A stretch of DNA of 5,517 bases from JANWKA01 sp035533815 (GTDB lineage Bacteria; Bacteroidota; Bacteroidia; Chitinophagales; Chitinophagaceae): assembly GCA_035533815.1 (NCBI GenBank), contig DATLTB010000146.1, positions 1 through 5,517 of the forward strand. Direction: 5' to 3'. The notes under the pieces were generated by a model. It was not told where the DNA came from and ran no database searches. It was given only the letters and a program-made list of their open reading frames with translations. Each line of letters starts with the position of its first letter. The stretch's first letter is position 1. This document shows, piece after piece, positions 1-4,744 of the stretch. A program made the position numbers and the translations under genes.

Positions 1-81
1 TGCTTCTGCTCCCAGCAGCTTACTGGTAAATTCCAGGTAGCCTATGGCCCCTGCTTCTGCTTCCCGTACCAACTGATCCAT
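1..81 (-). pseudogene. istB: IS21-family IstB helper ATPase, N-terminal fragment (runs off left edge)
   Basis: The minus strand reads 27 codons from an ATG at 79-81 to the window edge, beginning MDQLVREAEAGAIGYLEF and ending SKLLGAEA. The pattern of a hydrophobic-acidic helix, then YLEF, then LLxAE is what I know from the N-terminal helical region of IstB, the AAA+ ATPase that helps the IS21 transposase IstA choose and join target DNA. The usual start of IstB, some 20-30 residues before this point, is absent: an in-frame TGA lies at 88-90 and the preceding DNA belongs to an IS66 tnpC remnant. The Walker A and B motifs would lie beyond the left edge. I infer a 5'-truncated copy created by one element landing in, or recombining with, another. 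The identification rests on a short stretch from memory of the family, so it is moderate at best; the downstream part may be intact outside the window. Confidence 0.5.
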
Positions 82-85
82 TCCG

Positions 86-474
86 AGTCACTTCCTCCCC
101 GATCTTCACGGCACCGGTAGTATCCTCTGTAGACTCTAGCACGATCACTTCCCGGTGAAGATGTTCCGGGAGGAAGTGACGGCAGTGCGGTTATAGGTTA
201 TCTGCTGGGAGATGGCGGGCCGTTCAGCGATGGGGTTTATACCCAGGTCCAGCACTCCCTGGTGGACCGTGTTATCCTCAGCAGGTATGAACCGCTCTGA
301 GCGAGAACCAAAGATCAGCTTCTTCAATTTGGATAACTCGTGGGTCAGGGCAGTGACCTTAAATTCCAGGTTCTGATTGACAGCTTGCAAAGACTGGATT
401 TCGGATTGCTGAGATTGACCCAGCTCGATGAGATCTTCGTGGCTTAATGAGTCGTATGAACGGAGGAAATCCAT
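86..474 (-). pseudogene. tnpC: IS66 family transposase TnpC, N-terminal fragment, frameshifted and truncated
   Basis: The ATG at 472-474 opens a 109-codon frame. It starts with a leucine/glutamine-rich coiled-coil stretch (about residues 15-50), followed by LSKLKKLIFGSRSERF (about 48-63), the hallmark N-terminal motif of IS66 TnpC, and ITYNRTAV near 93-100. This frame ends at a TGA at 145-147, but a second minus frame continues the homology: LPEHLHREVIVLE, TEDTTGAVKIGEEVT, down to about position 86. Restoring the frame needs one extra base near 170-175, so a 1-nt deletion is the simplest explanation; the usual HPGR-type residues before LPEHL also seem to be missing. Full-length TnpC is about 500 residues, so the zinc-finger region and the DDE catalytic domain are gone and this copy cannot transpose. 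The homology stops where the IstB-like frame begins. Family assignment is confident. Confidence 0.85.
87..180. repeat. 13-bp perfect inverted repeat inside the IS66 tnpC remnant
   Basis: GTCACTTCCTCCC at 87-99 is the exact reverse complement of GGGAGGAAGTGAC at 168-180; the arms are 68 bp apart and do not extend further in either direction. The left arm encodes, on the minus strand, the conserved GEEVT of TnpC, so it is native IS66 sequence. The right arm lies at the tnpC frameshift. The outer end of the left arm falls at the point where IS66 similarity gives way to the IstB-like frame. This is seen directly; what created it is not known. Confidence 0.8.
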
Positions 475-537
475 GAGTGTAATGCGATATAAAGATGCGA
501 CTAAAACCTGCTTTCAGCAAGTGTTTCAGCGTATTTA

Positions 538-562
538 TTTATCCAGATCAACTGTGGATAAA
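538..562. repeat. 8-bp inverted repeat with two inverted DnaA-box-like sequences
   Basis: TTTATCCA (538-545) and TGGATAAA (555-562) form a perfect 8-bp stem with a 9-nt loop, between the IS66 tnpB and tnpC remnants. TGTGGATAA at 553-561 is the complement of the consensus DnaA box TTATCCACA, and TTATCCAGA at 539-547 differs from it at one base. No dnaA gene, box cluster or other origin feature is nearby, so I do not call an origin. The stem may be a structural element of the IS66 intergenic region. Confidence 0.5.
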
Positions 563-641
563 CAGGGGTCAGAAAAATGATTTCACTCATCGGATCACCT
601 ATTATTGATCCCATGGGAATAAGATGGGTATAAAGGGAGTA

Positions 642-870
642 TCAAATTTGAAGTTCTATTTTCCGGGGCAGCCTGTATCGGTGACGCAGTTTAACGGAAC
701 GTAGCGATACCCCTTCCAGCATCCAGGAGAGTTGGTTAGAGGTAATATACAGGAATTGGAATCAGCTCCCGGAGAAGGGATTTCATAGGTACCCTTTTCC
801 AGGCGTTTGTAATAGATGGCAAAGCCATCGCGCTCCCAAAGCAACATCTTGACCTGGTTAGGGCGGCTCC
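642..870 (-). pseudogene. tnpB: IS66 family TnpB (Orf2), C-terminal part, frameshifted
   Basis: IS66 TnpB is a small accessory protein (about 115 residues) of unclear function needed for transposition of many IS66 elements. Here the minus strand gives NQVKMLLWERDGFAIYYKRL and EKGTYEIPSPGADSNS from about 866 to about 752, which is the diagnostic central part of the family. The frame then drifts into unrelated residues and stops at a TAG after CPGK (656-658). The neighbouring minus frame supplies the proper C terminus, starting ITSNQLSWMLEGVSL and ending RKIELQI, with a TGA at 642-644. One lost base near 745-752 explains the switch. Upstream of about 870 the same frame holds weakly matching residues and then a TGA near 911-913, and the conserved N terminus (the TDMRKSFDGL-type segment) is missing. 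The gene is therefore broken at both ends. The ATG at 845-847 is internal to the family alignment, not a native start. Confidence 0.85.
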
Positions 871-1125
871 TGATAGGATGACCGCAACATACCTGTACTA
901 TGCTTTTCTTTCATAATTACTTTGGGAGGGTTTACCCTATAAGAGCCTGATTTTATACTGCTGCTCTATGCAGGGCAGTTGATAATTCCAATATGGGTTA
1001 CTCAAAAAGAGCAAAAATTCGTTCGGGAGTATTGTAATAAACATAATGGGGAAATAAAATTATAAAGCTTATTTTAACATATCATTGGGCATTAAAAATA
1101 TTTATTAATTATTTAAAATTTATAT

Positions 1126-1133
1126 TATTTTTG
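1126..1133 (+). promoter_or_regulatory. Candidate Bacteroidota -7 promoter box for the T9SS protein gene
   Basis: TATTTTTG matches the TAnnTTTG consensus of the housekeeping sigma factor of Bacteroidota. It lies in a very AT-rich tract and would start transcription near 1140, giving a leader of about 120 nt. A clear -33 TTG is not seen at the expected 19-21 bp upstream, so the call is tentative. Confidence 0.4.
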
Positions 1134-1187
1134 CCGCGTTCTATCCTCCCTGTTTGACTAATTCAAAGTCTATCTTATAAACTCTTC

Positions 1188-1247
1188 ATGAAAACCTGCT
1201 TCCCAAAAGTGGGAAGATTTATCATTTTTTTGCGATTTATTCTTTAA
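1188..1247 (+). CDS. Possible 19-residue leader peptide before the T9SS protein gene
   Basis: An ATG at 1188-1190 opens 19 codons (MKTCFPKVGRFIIFLRFIL) ending in a TAA at 1245-1247, 14 nt before the start codon of the next gene. The codons span the hairpin at 1199-1216 and the T7 run at 1225-1231, so translation of this ORF would melt the hairpin, the geometry of a transcription attenuator or of translational coupling. The peptide is basic and hydrophobic and has no run of one amino acid that would suggest a sensed substrate. An ORF this short is common by chance, and no ribosome binding site helps because these bacteria rarely use one. Conservation is unknown. Confidence 0.2.
   Translation: MKTCFPKVGRFIIFLRFIL
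1199..1231 (+). terminator. Terminator-like hairpin in the leader of the T9SS protein gene
   Basis: CTTCCCA (1199-1205) and TGGGAAG (1210-1216) form a perfect 7-bp stem closed by the tetraloop AAAG. Eight bases later comes a run of seven T (1225-1231). The T run is a little far from the stem for a classical intrinsic terminator. The location inside the presumed 5' leader suggests an attenuator, an RNA-stability hairpin or a protein site rather than the end of an upstream gene, since no plus-strand gene ends before it. Confidence 0.4.
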
Positions 1248-1261
1248 CCTAATATTATCCT

Positions 1262-2521
1262 ATGAAATTCATTTTTTATTTCCTGTTACTGGTATGTCTT
1301 TCACCAGTCGCACGCGCCCAGGTCTACTCTTATATGTGGAAAAAAACGGATTTCCCTAATGGTTCTACATCCGCTACTATCAATAATATCAGTAATTCTG
1401 GCTATAACCTGGCCGTTACGATTACTAATACCGGATCCTGGAAACTGCATTATCCCCAAATCAGCAATGCACCAGTGAGTGTAGCCAACGCCCTGCAGCT
1501 AAAAACGTACTGGACTTGCCATGATTCATCCCGTATTACGCTGTTATTCACTAATGGAGCTCAAACTGTCCGCAATGTTTCCTTCAGAATCGGAGACATA
1601 GATAAGGCAAGACCTAAAAACCCGGCTTGGGTGGATTATGTGACGGTCACCGGGATGAATGGTACTACTTCTGTGCCGCCGGATAACCTCACCCTGAAGG
1701 ATCCTACCGCTGGATATGCCCTGGTAAATGGCAATGAAGCTTATGGAGATCCCACCAATGGCAAGAGTGGAAATTGTCCGAATCCGACTAAGCAGGATCT
1801 TTCACCTACCCCAAGCGATGCATCTGTGAATGTGAATTTCAGTGCAGATATCAATAAGGTCAGCATTGAATTCAAAAACCCACCGGCACTTTGGGGAACG
1901 ACCAAAGTAGTTCAGGAAATTACCATTGACTCCCTATATTTCAGTGCAGGGAATAGTATTTTACCTATACAATGGAGTGATTTCACCGGACAGATAAATG
2001 GGGAAGATGTGGTGTTGAACTGGGGTACCATTTCCGAGCTGAATGATGATCATTTCGATGTACAGCGTAGCTTGGATGGACAGCATTTCAGATCTATCGG
2101 TATAATCCAGGGAATGGGCACCTCCAATATTCCCCACCAGTATATTTATAGGGATAATGTCCTAAAGATTTCATCACCTGTCCTGTATTACCGGCTTAAT
2201 CAGGTCAATTTTGACGGGACATCTTCTTTCTCAAAGATCATAGCAGTTAAAATGAACAGCAGCAATATCCGGATCACCAATATCTATCCCAATCCATTTA
2301 TAGATCAGGTGCATCTTCAGATATATTTCGACAAAAGTGGTACAGCTATGGTGCGCCTGTATAATCCTTCTGGAATTGAAGTTTATCATGCACAACAGAG
2401 TGTCAGTGGGGGAGATAACAACCTAATTCTGGGTAATCTGGCCAAGCTGCCACAAGGAATGTATTTCATGGAAGTCAGACTCGGTAATTCCATTTACCGG
2501 AATGAACTGATCAAGCAATAA
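1262..2521 (+). CDS. Secreted surface protein with T9SS type A C-terminal sorting domain
   Basis: The 419-residue product begins with a Sec signal peptide: a lysine, a hydrophobic core (residues 3-13) and an Ala-Arg-Ala cleavage site before Gln20. Residues 20-230 form a beta-rich region I cannot name; it contains VSFRIGDID (about 106-114), resembling beta-sandwich modules in other Bacteroidota exoproteins. From LPIQW (234-238) to about 330 runs a fibronectin-III-like module common in this phylum (LNWGTISELNDDHFDVQRSLDG, split here only by wording, about residues 250-271). From about 338 comes the sorting domain, with YPNPF (342-346) and the ending LPQGMYFMEVRLGNSIYRNE, which directs outer-membrane export through the type IX (Por) system and usually surface attachment. 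The mature chain has two cysteines, Cys86 and Cys172, a possible disulfide. No catalytic motif is visible; adhesion or carbohydrate binding are guesses. The ATG at 1262 gives the complete signal peptide. The gene stands alone and converges with the exporter gene. Confidence 0.9.
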   Translation: MKFIFYFLLLVCLSPVARAQVYSYMWKKTDFPNGSTSATINNISNSGYNLAVTITNTGSWKLHYPQISNAPVSVANALQLKTYWTCHDSSRITLLFTNGAQTVRNVSFRIGDIDKARPKNPAWVDYVTVTGMNGTTSVPPDNLTLKDPTAGYALVNGNEAYGDPTNGKSGNCPNPTKQDLSPTPSDASVNVNFSADINKVSIEFKNPPALWGTTKVVQEITIDSLYFSAGNSILPIQWSDFTGQINGEDVVLNWGTISELNDDHFDVQRSLDGQHFRSIGIIQGMGTSNIPHQYIYRDNVLKISSPVLYYRLNQVNFDGTSSFSKIIAVKMNSSNIRITNIYPNPFIDQVHLQIYFDKSGTAMVRLYNPSGIEVYHAQQSVSGGDNNLILGNLAKLPQGMYFMEVRLGNSIYRNELIKQ

Positions 2522-2564
2522 GGGGATGGATAAATGGGCTGAAGGCTGGCTGGTATTTGATGCG

Positions 2565-2610
2565 TTCCGGAATAAAATCTGGGTGAAATTAATTTTCCGT
2601 TTTATTGGAA
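2565..2610. terminator. Weak candidate bidirectional terminator between convergent genes
   Basis: In the 109-bp gap, TTCC (2565-2568) plus AATAAAA (2571-2577) can pair with TTTTATT (2600-2606) plus GGAA (2607-2610), leaving a GG bulge and a 22-nt loop. Neither strand has a T run directly after the stem, and the pairing is mostly A-T. The position between two convergent stop codons is right for a shared terminator, but the structure is poor. Confidence 0.2.
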
Positions 2611-2630
2611 GTAAAAGAGTAATGAAATAG

Positions 2631-4181
2631 TTAATGCATCCCATTCACTGATAATACAGGTTTTTTGCTGAATTTTTGCAATAGAAACAGGGGTATGCAG
2701 AATAACATAGCTATTCCTGTAAGCCGGTATATATTGTTATAAGCCAATAGCTGGACTTGTTGATAGATTTCATGGTTAATGATCATCATGCTCAGGTGAT
2801 TAGCCTGGACAGCCGTATATCCCTTCATGATGAAACTATGGGAGAGCATTCCTTGCTTATGCGTGAAAGCGGGATTATATGGATTGATATGAGTGATCAG
2901 GATATTCCGGTATCTTATTGTCATGATATTCAATACTGTAGTGAAAATTGCAATGCCCATAGTTCCTCCCAGCTGCCGCATCATGTTGTTTAATCCTGTG
3001 CCCTGCCCTGTTTCTTTTTCCGTAAGATCCTGTAAGGCCAGTGTGGTAAGCGGGACAAAAAGCAAAGCCCTGCCAATACCCAGAAATACCATCGGGAGGA
3101 AAAAATATTCAGCTCCGGTACTGATGGTCACTCCTGCCAGAAGATGAAAACTTACATAGAAGAAGAGGATACCTGACGCAGCCAATACCTGGGTTGGAAA
3201 ACCAGATTTGGTCAGGGCTCCGGCGACTGGCATAAAAAGCATTGTGACCACACTACTGGGAATAAGCAGTTCCCCGGTCTGTTGGGCAGTCAGGCCCAGG
3301 ATATTCTGACAAAAAAGGGGAAAGGCAAACAAGGAACAATATAATATTAGTCCAAACAGAAATATCGTTATGGCACCCAGGGTAAAACTTCGATAACGGA
3401 ATATGGAAAAATTAACCACCGGATAAGGGATCAATAGCTCCCGCCAGAAAAAGATCAGGCCACCGAAAACAGCTGAAAGCGAAAGAATGACTATATAAGG
3501 GGTTTGAAACCAACCCACCGATTCCCCCTTTTCCAGGACCACCTGGAGTGATCCGATAGTTATTGCCAGCAAAAGAATACCCCACCAGTCCACTGGTTGT
3601 CCTTTTCCGTGCTGATCACTTTCCCGGATAAAGGTGGATACCAGGAAGGATGCGATGAGCCCTACCGGCAGATTGATATAAAAAATCCATTGCCAGGAAA
3701 AATGATCTACGATAAATCCTCCAAGGGTAGGACCCACGGTCGGACCCAAAATAACGCCGACCCCGAATATGGCCATACCCATACCTATTTCTTTCCGGGG
3801 CCAGGTATCGAGCAGGATGGCCTGCCCGGTGGATAGCAATCCTCCCCCGGCCATGCCCTGAGCAAGCCTAAAACAGATCAGCTCGGTCAGGCTTTTTGAA
3901 TTCCCACATAACAGAGAAATCAGCGTGAATGAAATGATGGAAATCAGGAAATATTTCTTTCTCCCAAACCGGTCCCCCAGCCAGCCTGAGATCGGAAGGA
4001 TAATGACATTGGCCAGGGTATAACTGGTTACCACCCAGCCCACATCTTCCAGGGTAGCACCCAGATTGCCCATGATATTAGGGAGCGCTACATTAACTAC
4101 CGTAGTGTCAATGAGTTCAAGCAGAACACCAGACACTACGGTAAAGGTGACTATCCATTTTCTAAAACCAGTTTCCGCCAC
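2631..4181 (-). CDS. DHA2-family (EmrB/QacA) major facilitator drug exporter, 14 TM helices
   Basis: This is an inner-membrane, proton-driven antiporter for drugs or other hydrophobic compounds. Numbering from the GTG at 4179-4181 (516 residues, normal for EmrB): the helix-1 motif LIDTTVVNVALPNI (23-36) with the family's Asp25; motif A GWLGDRFGRKK (66-76); motif B RLAQGMAGG (105-113); motif C GVGVILGPTVGPTLGG (140-155), typical of antiporters; WQWIFYINLPVG (163-174); and NNMMRQLGGTMGIA (398-411). Further hydrophobic segments run to near the C terminus, consistent with 14 helices. The open frame reaches a TTG at 4206-4208, adding nine residues; I prefer the GTG because relatives I recall begin near AETGFRKW, but the TTG cannot be excluded. 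EmrB proteins normally sit beside an EmrA-type (HlyD) adaptor and often a TolC-type channel; neither is in the window, so it either works alone, as QacA does, or borrows partners. The substrate cannot be told. The nearest box on this strand is a -7-like motif at 4239-4246. Confidence 0.93.
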   Translation of the reverse strand: MAETGFRKWIVTFTVVSGVLLELIDTTVVNVALPNIMGNLGATLEDVGWVVTSYTLANVIILPISGWLGDRFGRKKYFLISIISFTLISLLCGNSKSLTELICFRLAQGMAGGGLLSTGQAILLDTWPRKEIGMGMAIFGVGVILGPTVGPTLGGFIVDHFSWQWIFYINLPVGLIASFLVSTFIRESDQHGKGQPVDWWGILLLAITIGSLQVVLEKGESVGWFQTPYIVILSLSAVFGGLIFFWRELLIPYPVVNFSIFRYRSFTLGAITIFLFGLILYCSLFAFPLFCQNILGLTAQQTGELLIPSSVVTMLFMPVAGALTKSGFPTQVLAASGILFFYVSFHLLAGVTISTGAEYFFLPMVFLGIGRALLFVPLTTLALQDLTEKETGQGTGLNNMMRQLGGTMGIAIFTTVLNIMTIRYRNILITHINPYNPAFTHKQGMLSHSFIMKGYTAVQANHLSMMIINHEIYQQVQLLAYNNIYRLTGIAMLFCIPLFLLQKFSKKPVLSVNGMH

Positions 4182-4238
4182 AAAGGATAGAATAAATGGA
4201 TTGACCAAAAGAGCCGAAGGTTATCGGGAGTCAACTGG

Positions 4239-4246
4239 CAAAAATA
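4239..4246 (-). promoter_or_regulatory. Candidate -7 promoter box for the exporter gene
   Basis: Read on the minus strand this is TATTTTTG, matching TAnnTTTG, and it is followed by CC exactly as in the box before the T9SS protein gene. Transcription would start near 4232, about 25 nt before the TTG or about 50 nt before the GTG start. A good -33 TTG is not seen at the right distance. Confidence 0.4.
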
Positions 4247-4683
4247 AAATTGCCCTTCACACTGACTAATTTAAACAAAAATAGCATAGAATCTGGACCG
4301 GGGAATGGGTAAACGGCCTTATTATTGAATTGTTCGCCAACATTGAAATGAATCCAGCCTGAAAATAAGGGGAAAAATCAGGGCAAATCTGGTTTTCAGT
4401 CAGCCATTGGGATAAATCGCTTGGAGAATTTCCGGGTATTGATAAAAAAGGGGTGGGGCAGATAAAAATAATCCTTTTGCCTGGACCGCTTGGCAAATTC
4501 ATAGTTGAAAAAAGGGCGATTAATTCTACCGGGGGTATTCCAATCAGGTAAAGTTTGGAATTTTTATTGCAAAAGATGAATTTATTGTGTCTATTTGGTT
4601 TATTGGTGTTTTGTAAGGCTGCGGAATCTTTTGGACTGGGCATTAACGGAATGAAAGGGTAAGCACAGTTCATCCCTGTCGTT
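4247..4683. other. 437-bp region without a confident gene; eroded plus-strand reading frame
   Basis: The plus frame from 4285 to the TAA at 4549-4551 reads as plausible protein apart from two stops close together (TGA 4360-4362, TAA 4366-4368). Its later part, 4369-4548, runs 60 codons without a stop and includes GQIWFSVSHWDKSLGEF and INSTGGIPIR, but has no ATG. I recognise no family. A minus frame of 135 codons (4266-4673) covers the same DNA and is rich in Pro, Ser, Asn and Cys, as antisense shadows often are. A 28-codon plus ORF (4576-4662, MNLLCLFGLLVF at its start) resembles a signal peptide but is too short to trust. The region could be a decayed gene or ordinary intergenic DNA. Confidence 0.4.
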
Positions 4684-4687
4684 TACC
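4658..4687. repeat. Imperfect palindrome downstream of the IS605-type tnpB
   Basis: On the plus strand, GGTAA (4658-4662) pairs with TTACC (4683-4687) and ACAG (4665-4668) with CTGT (4676-4679), with a 2/3-nt internal loop and a 7-nt apical loop. Bulged hairpins of this kind sit near the ends of IS200/IS605 elements, where the HUH transposase TnpA binds. Bases 4684-4687 are also used by the 8-bp stem at 4684-4719, so both cannot form at once. Confidence 0.35.
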
Positions 4688-4719
4688 TTATCCCAGGTTT
4701 TGGAATTAAACATAAGGTA
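4684..4719. repeat. 8-bp perfect inverted repeat, 20-nt loop, just after tnpB
   Basis: TACCTTAT (4684-4691) and ATAAGGTA (4712-4719) are exact reverse complements, starting 9 bp beyond the tnpB stop codon. The loop holds CCA/TGG, which can pair again. It is the outermost stem of the candidate omega-RNA and may mark the right end of the element. Confidence 0.6.
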
Positions 4720-4721
4720 CT

Positions 4722-4744
4722 ATATACTTATTGGACAAGTATAT
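4722..4744. repeat. 8-bp perfect inverted repeat over the tnpB stop codon
   Basis: ATATACTT (4722-4729) and AAGTATAT (4737-4744) form a perfect 8-bp stem with a 7-nt loop. The tnpB stop codon (4728-4730) lies at the edge of the stem and loop. Read on the minus strand it is the middle stem of the candidate omega-RNA. Confidence 0.6.

Larger units (their letters stand above)
86..870 (-). mobile_element. Degraded IS66-family element (tnpB and tnpC remnants)
   Basis: The gene order on the minus strand, tnpB then tnpC separated by about 170 bp, is that of IS66 elements, which carry tnpA, tnpB and tnpC. Both genes are frameshifted, tnpC loses most of its length, and no tnpA was found upstream of tnpB. 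I could not identify terminal inverted repeats or target duplications. The right limit of about 870 is where TnpB similarity fades, not a mapped end. The element is inactive as seen here. Confidence 0.75.
871..1261. other. 391-bp stretch without a normal-sized gene; AT-rich leader of the downstream gene
   Basis: From 871 to about 1020 I see no recognisable gene or strong repeat; GGGTTTACCC near 928-937 is a short self-complementary sequence without further support. From about 1020 to 1135 the DNA is strongly AT-rich, with runs of A and T typical of Bacteroidota promoter regions, ending in a -7-like box at 1126-1133. The rest, 1140-1261, would be a leader of about 120 nt before the T9SS protein gene, holding a 19-codon ORF and a perfect hairpin described separately. 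Confidence 0.6.

Noticed and set aside
1..64. Direct repeat of TGCTTCTGCT at 1-10 and 52-61
   Set aside because: It encodes repeated Ala-Glu-Ala codons in the IstB-like helix and needs no other explanation.
512..530. Two copies of TTTCAGC 12 bp apart, considered as a small repeat array
   Set aside because: Only two short copies, no further units and no conserved spacer; not a CRISPR or iteron array.
538..562. Replication origin
   Set aside because: Only two boxes, no cluster, no dnaA, dnaN or plasmid rep gene, and the site is inside transposon remnants.
2423..2644. Minus-strand frame of 73 codons at the end of the T9SS protein gene
   Set aside because: It overlaps both the sorting-domain codons and the exporter stop codon and shows no protein-like motif.
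2757..3836. Several plus-strand frames of 78-84 codons
   Set aside because: All are antisense to the exporter gene, which has a full set of family motifs.
4576..4662. 28-codon plus-strand ORF with a signal-peptide-like start
   Set aside because: Too short to support, no promoter or conserved context, and about 10 residues remain after the hydrophobic stretch. It could be checked by conservation but I do not call it.
4266..4673. Minus-strand open frame of 135 codons between tnpB and the exporter gene
   Set aside because: Its composition (many Pro, Ser, Asn, Cys, no domain or conserved motif) looks like an antisense shadow, and the opposite strand reads at least as well. No family is recognisable.
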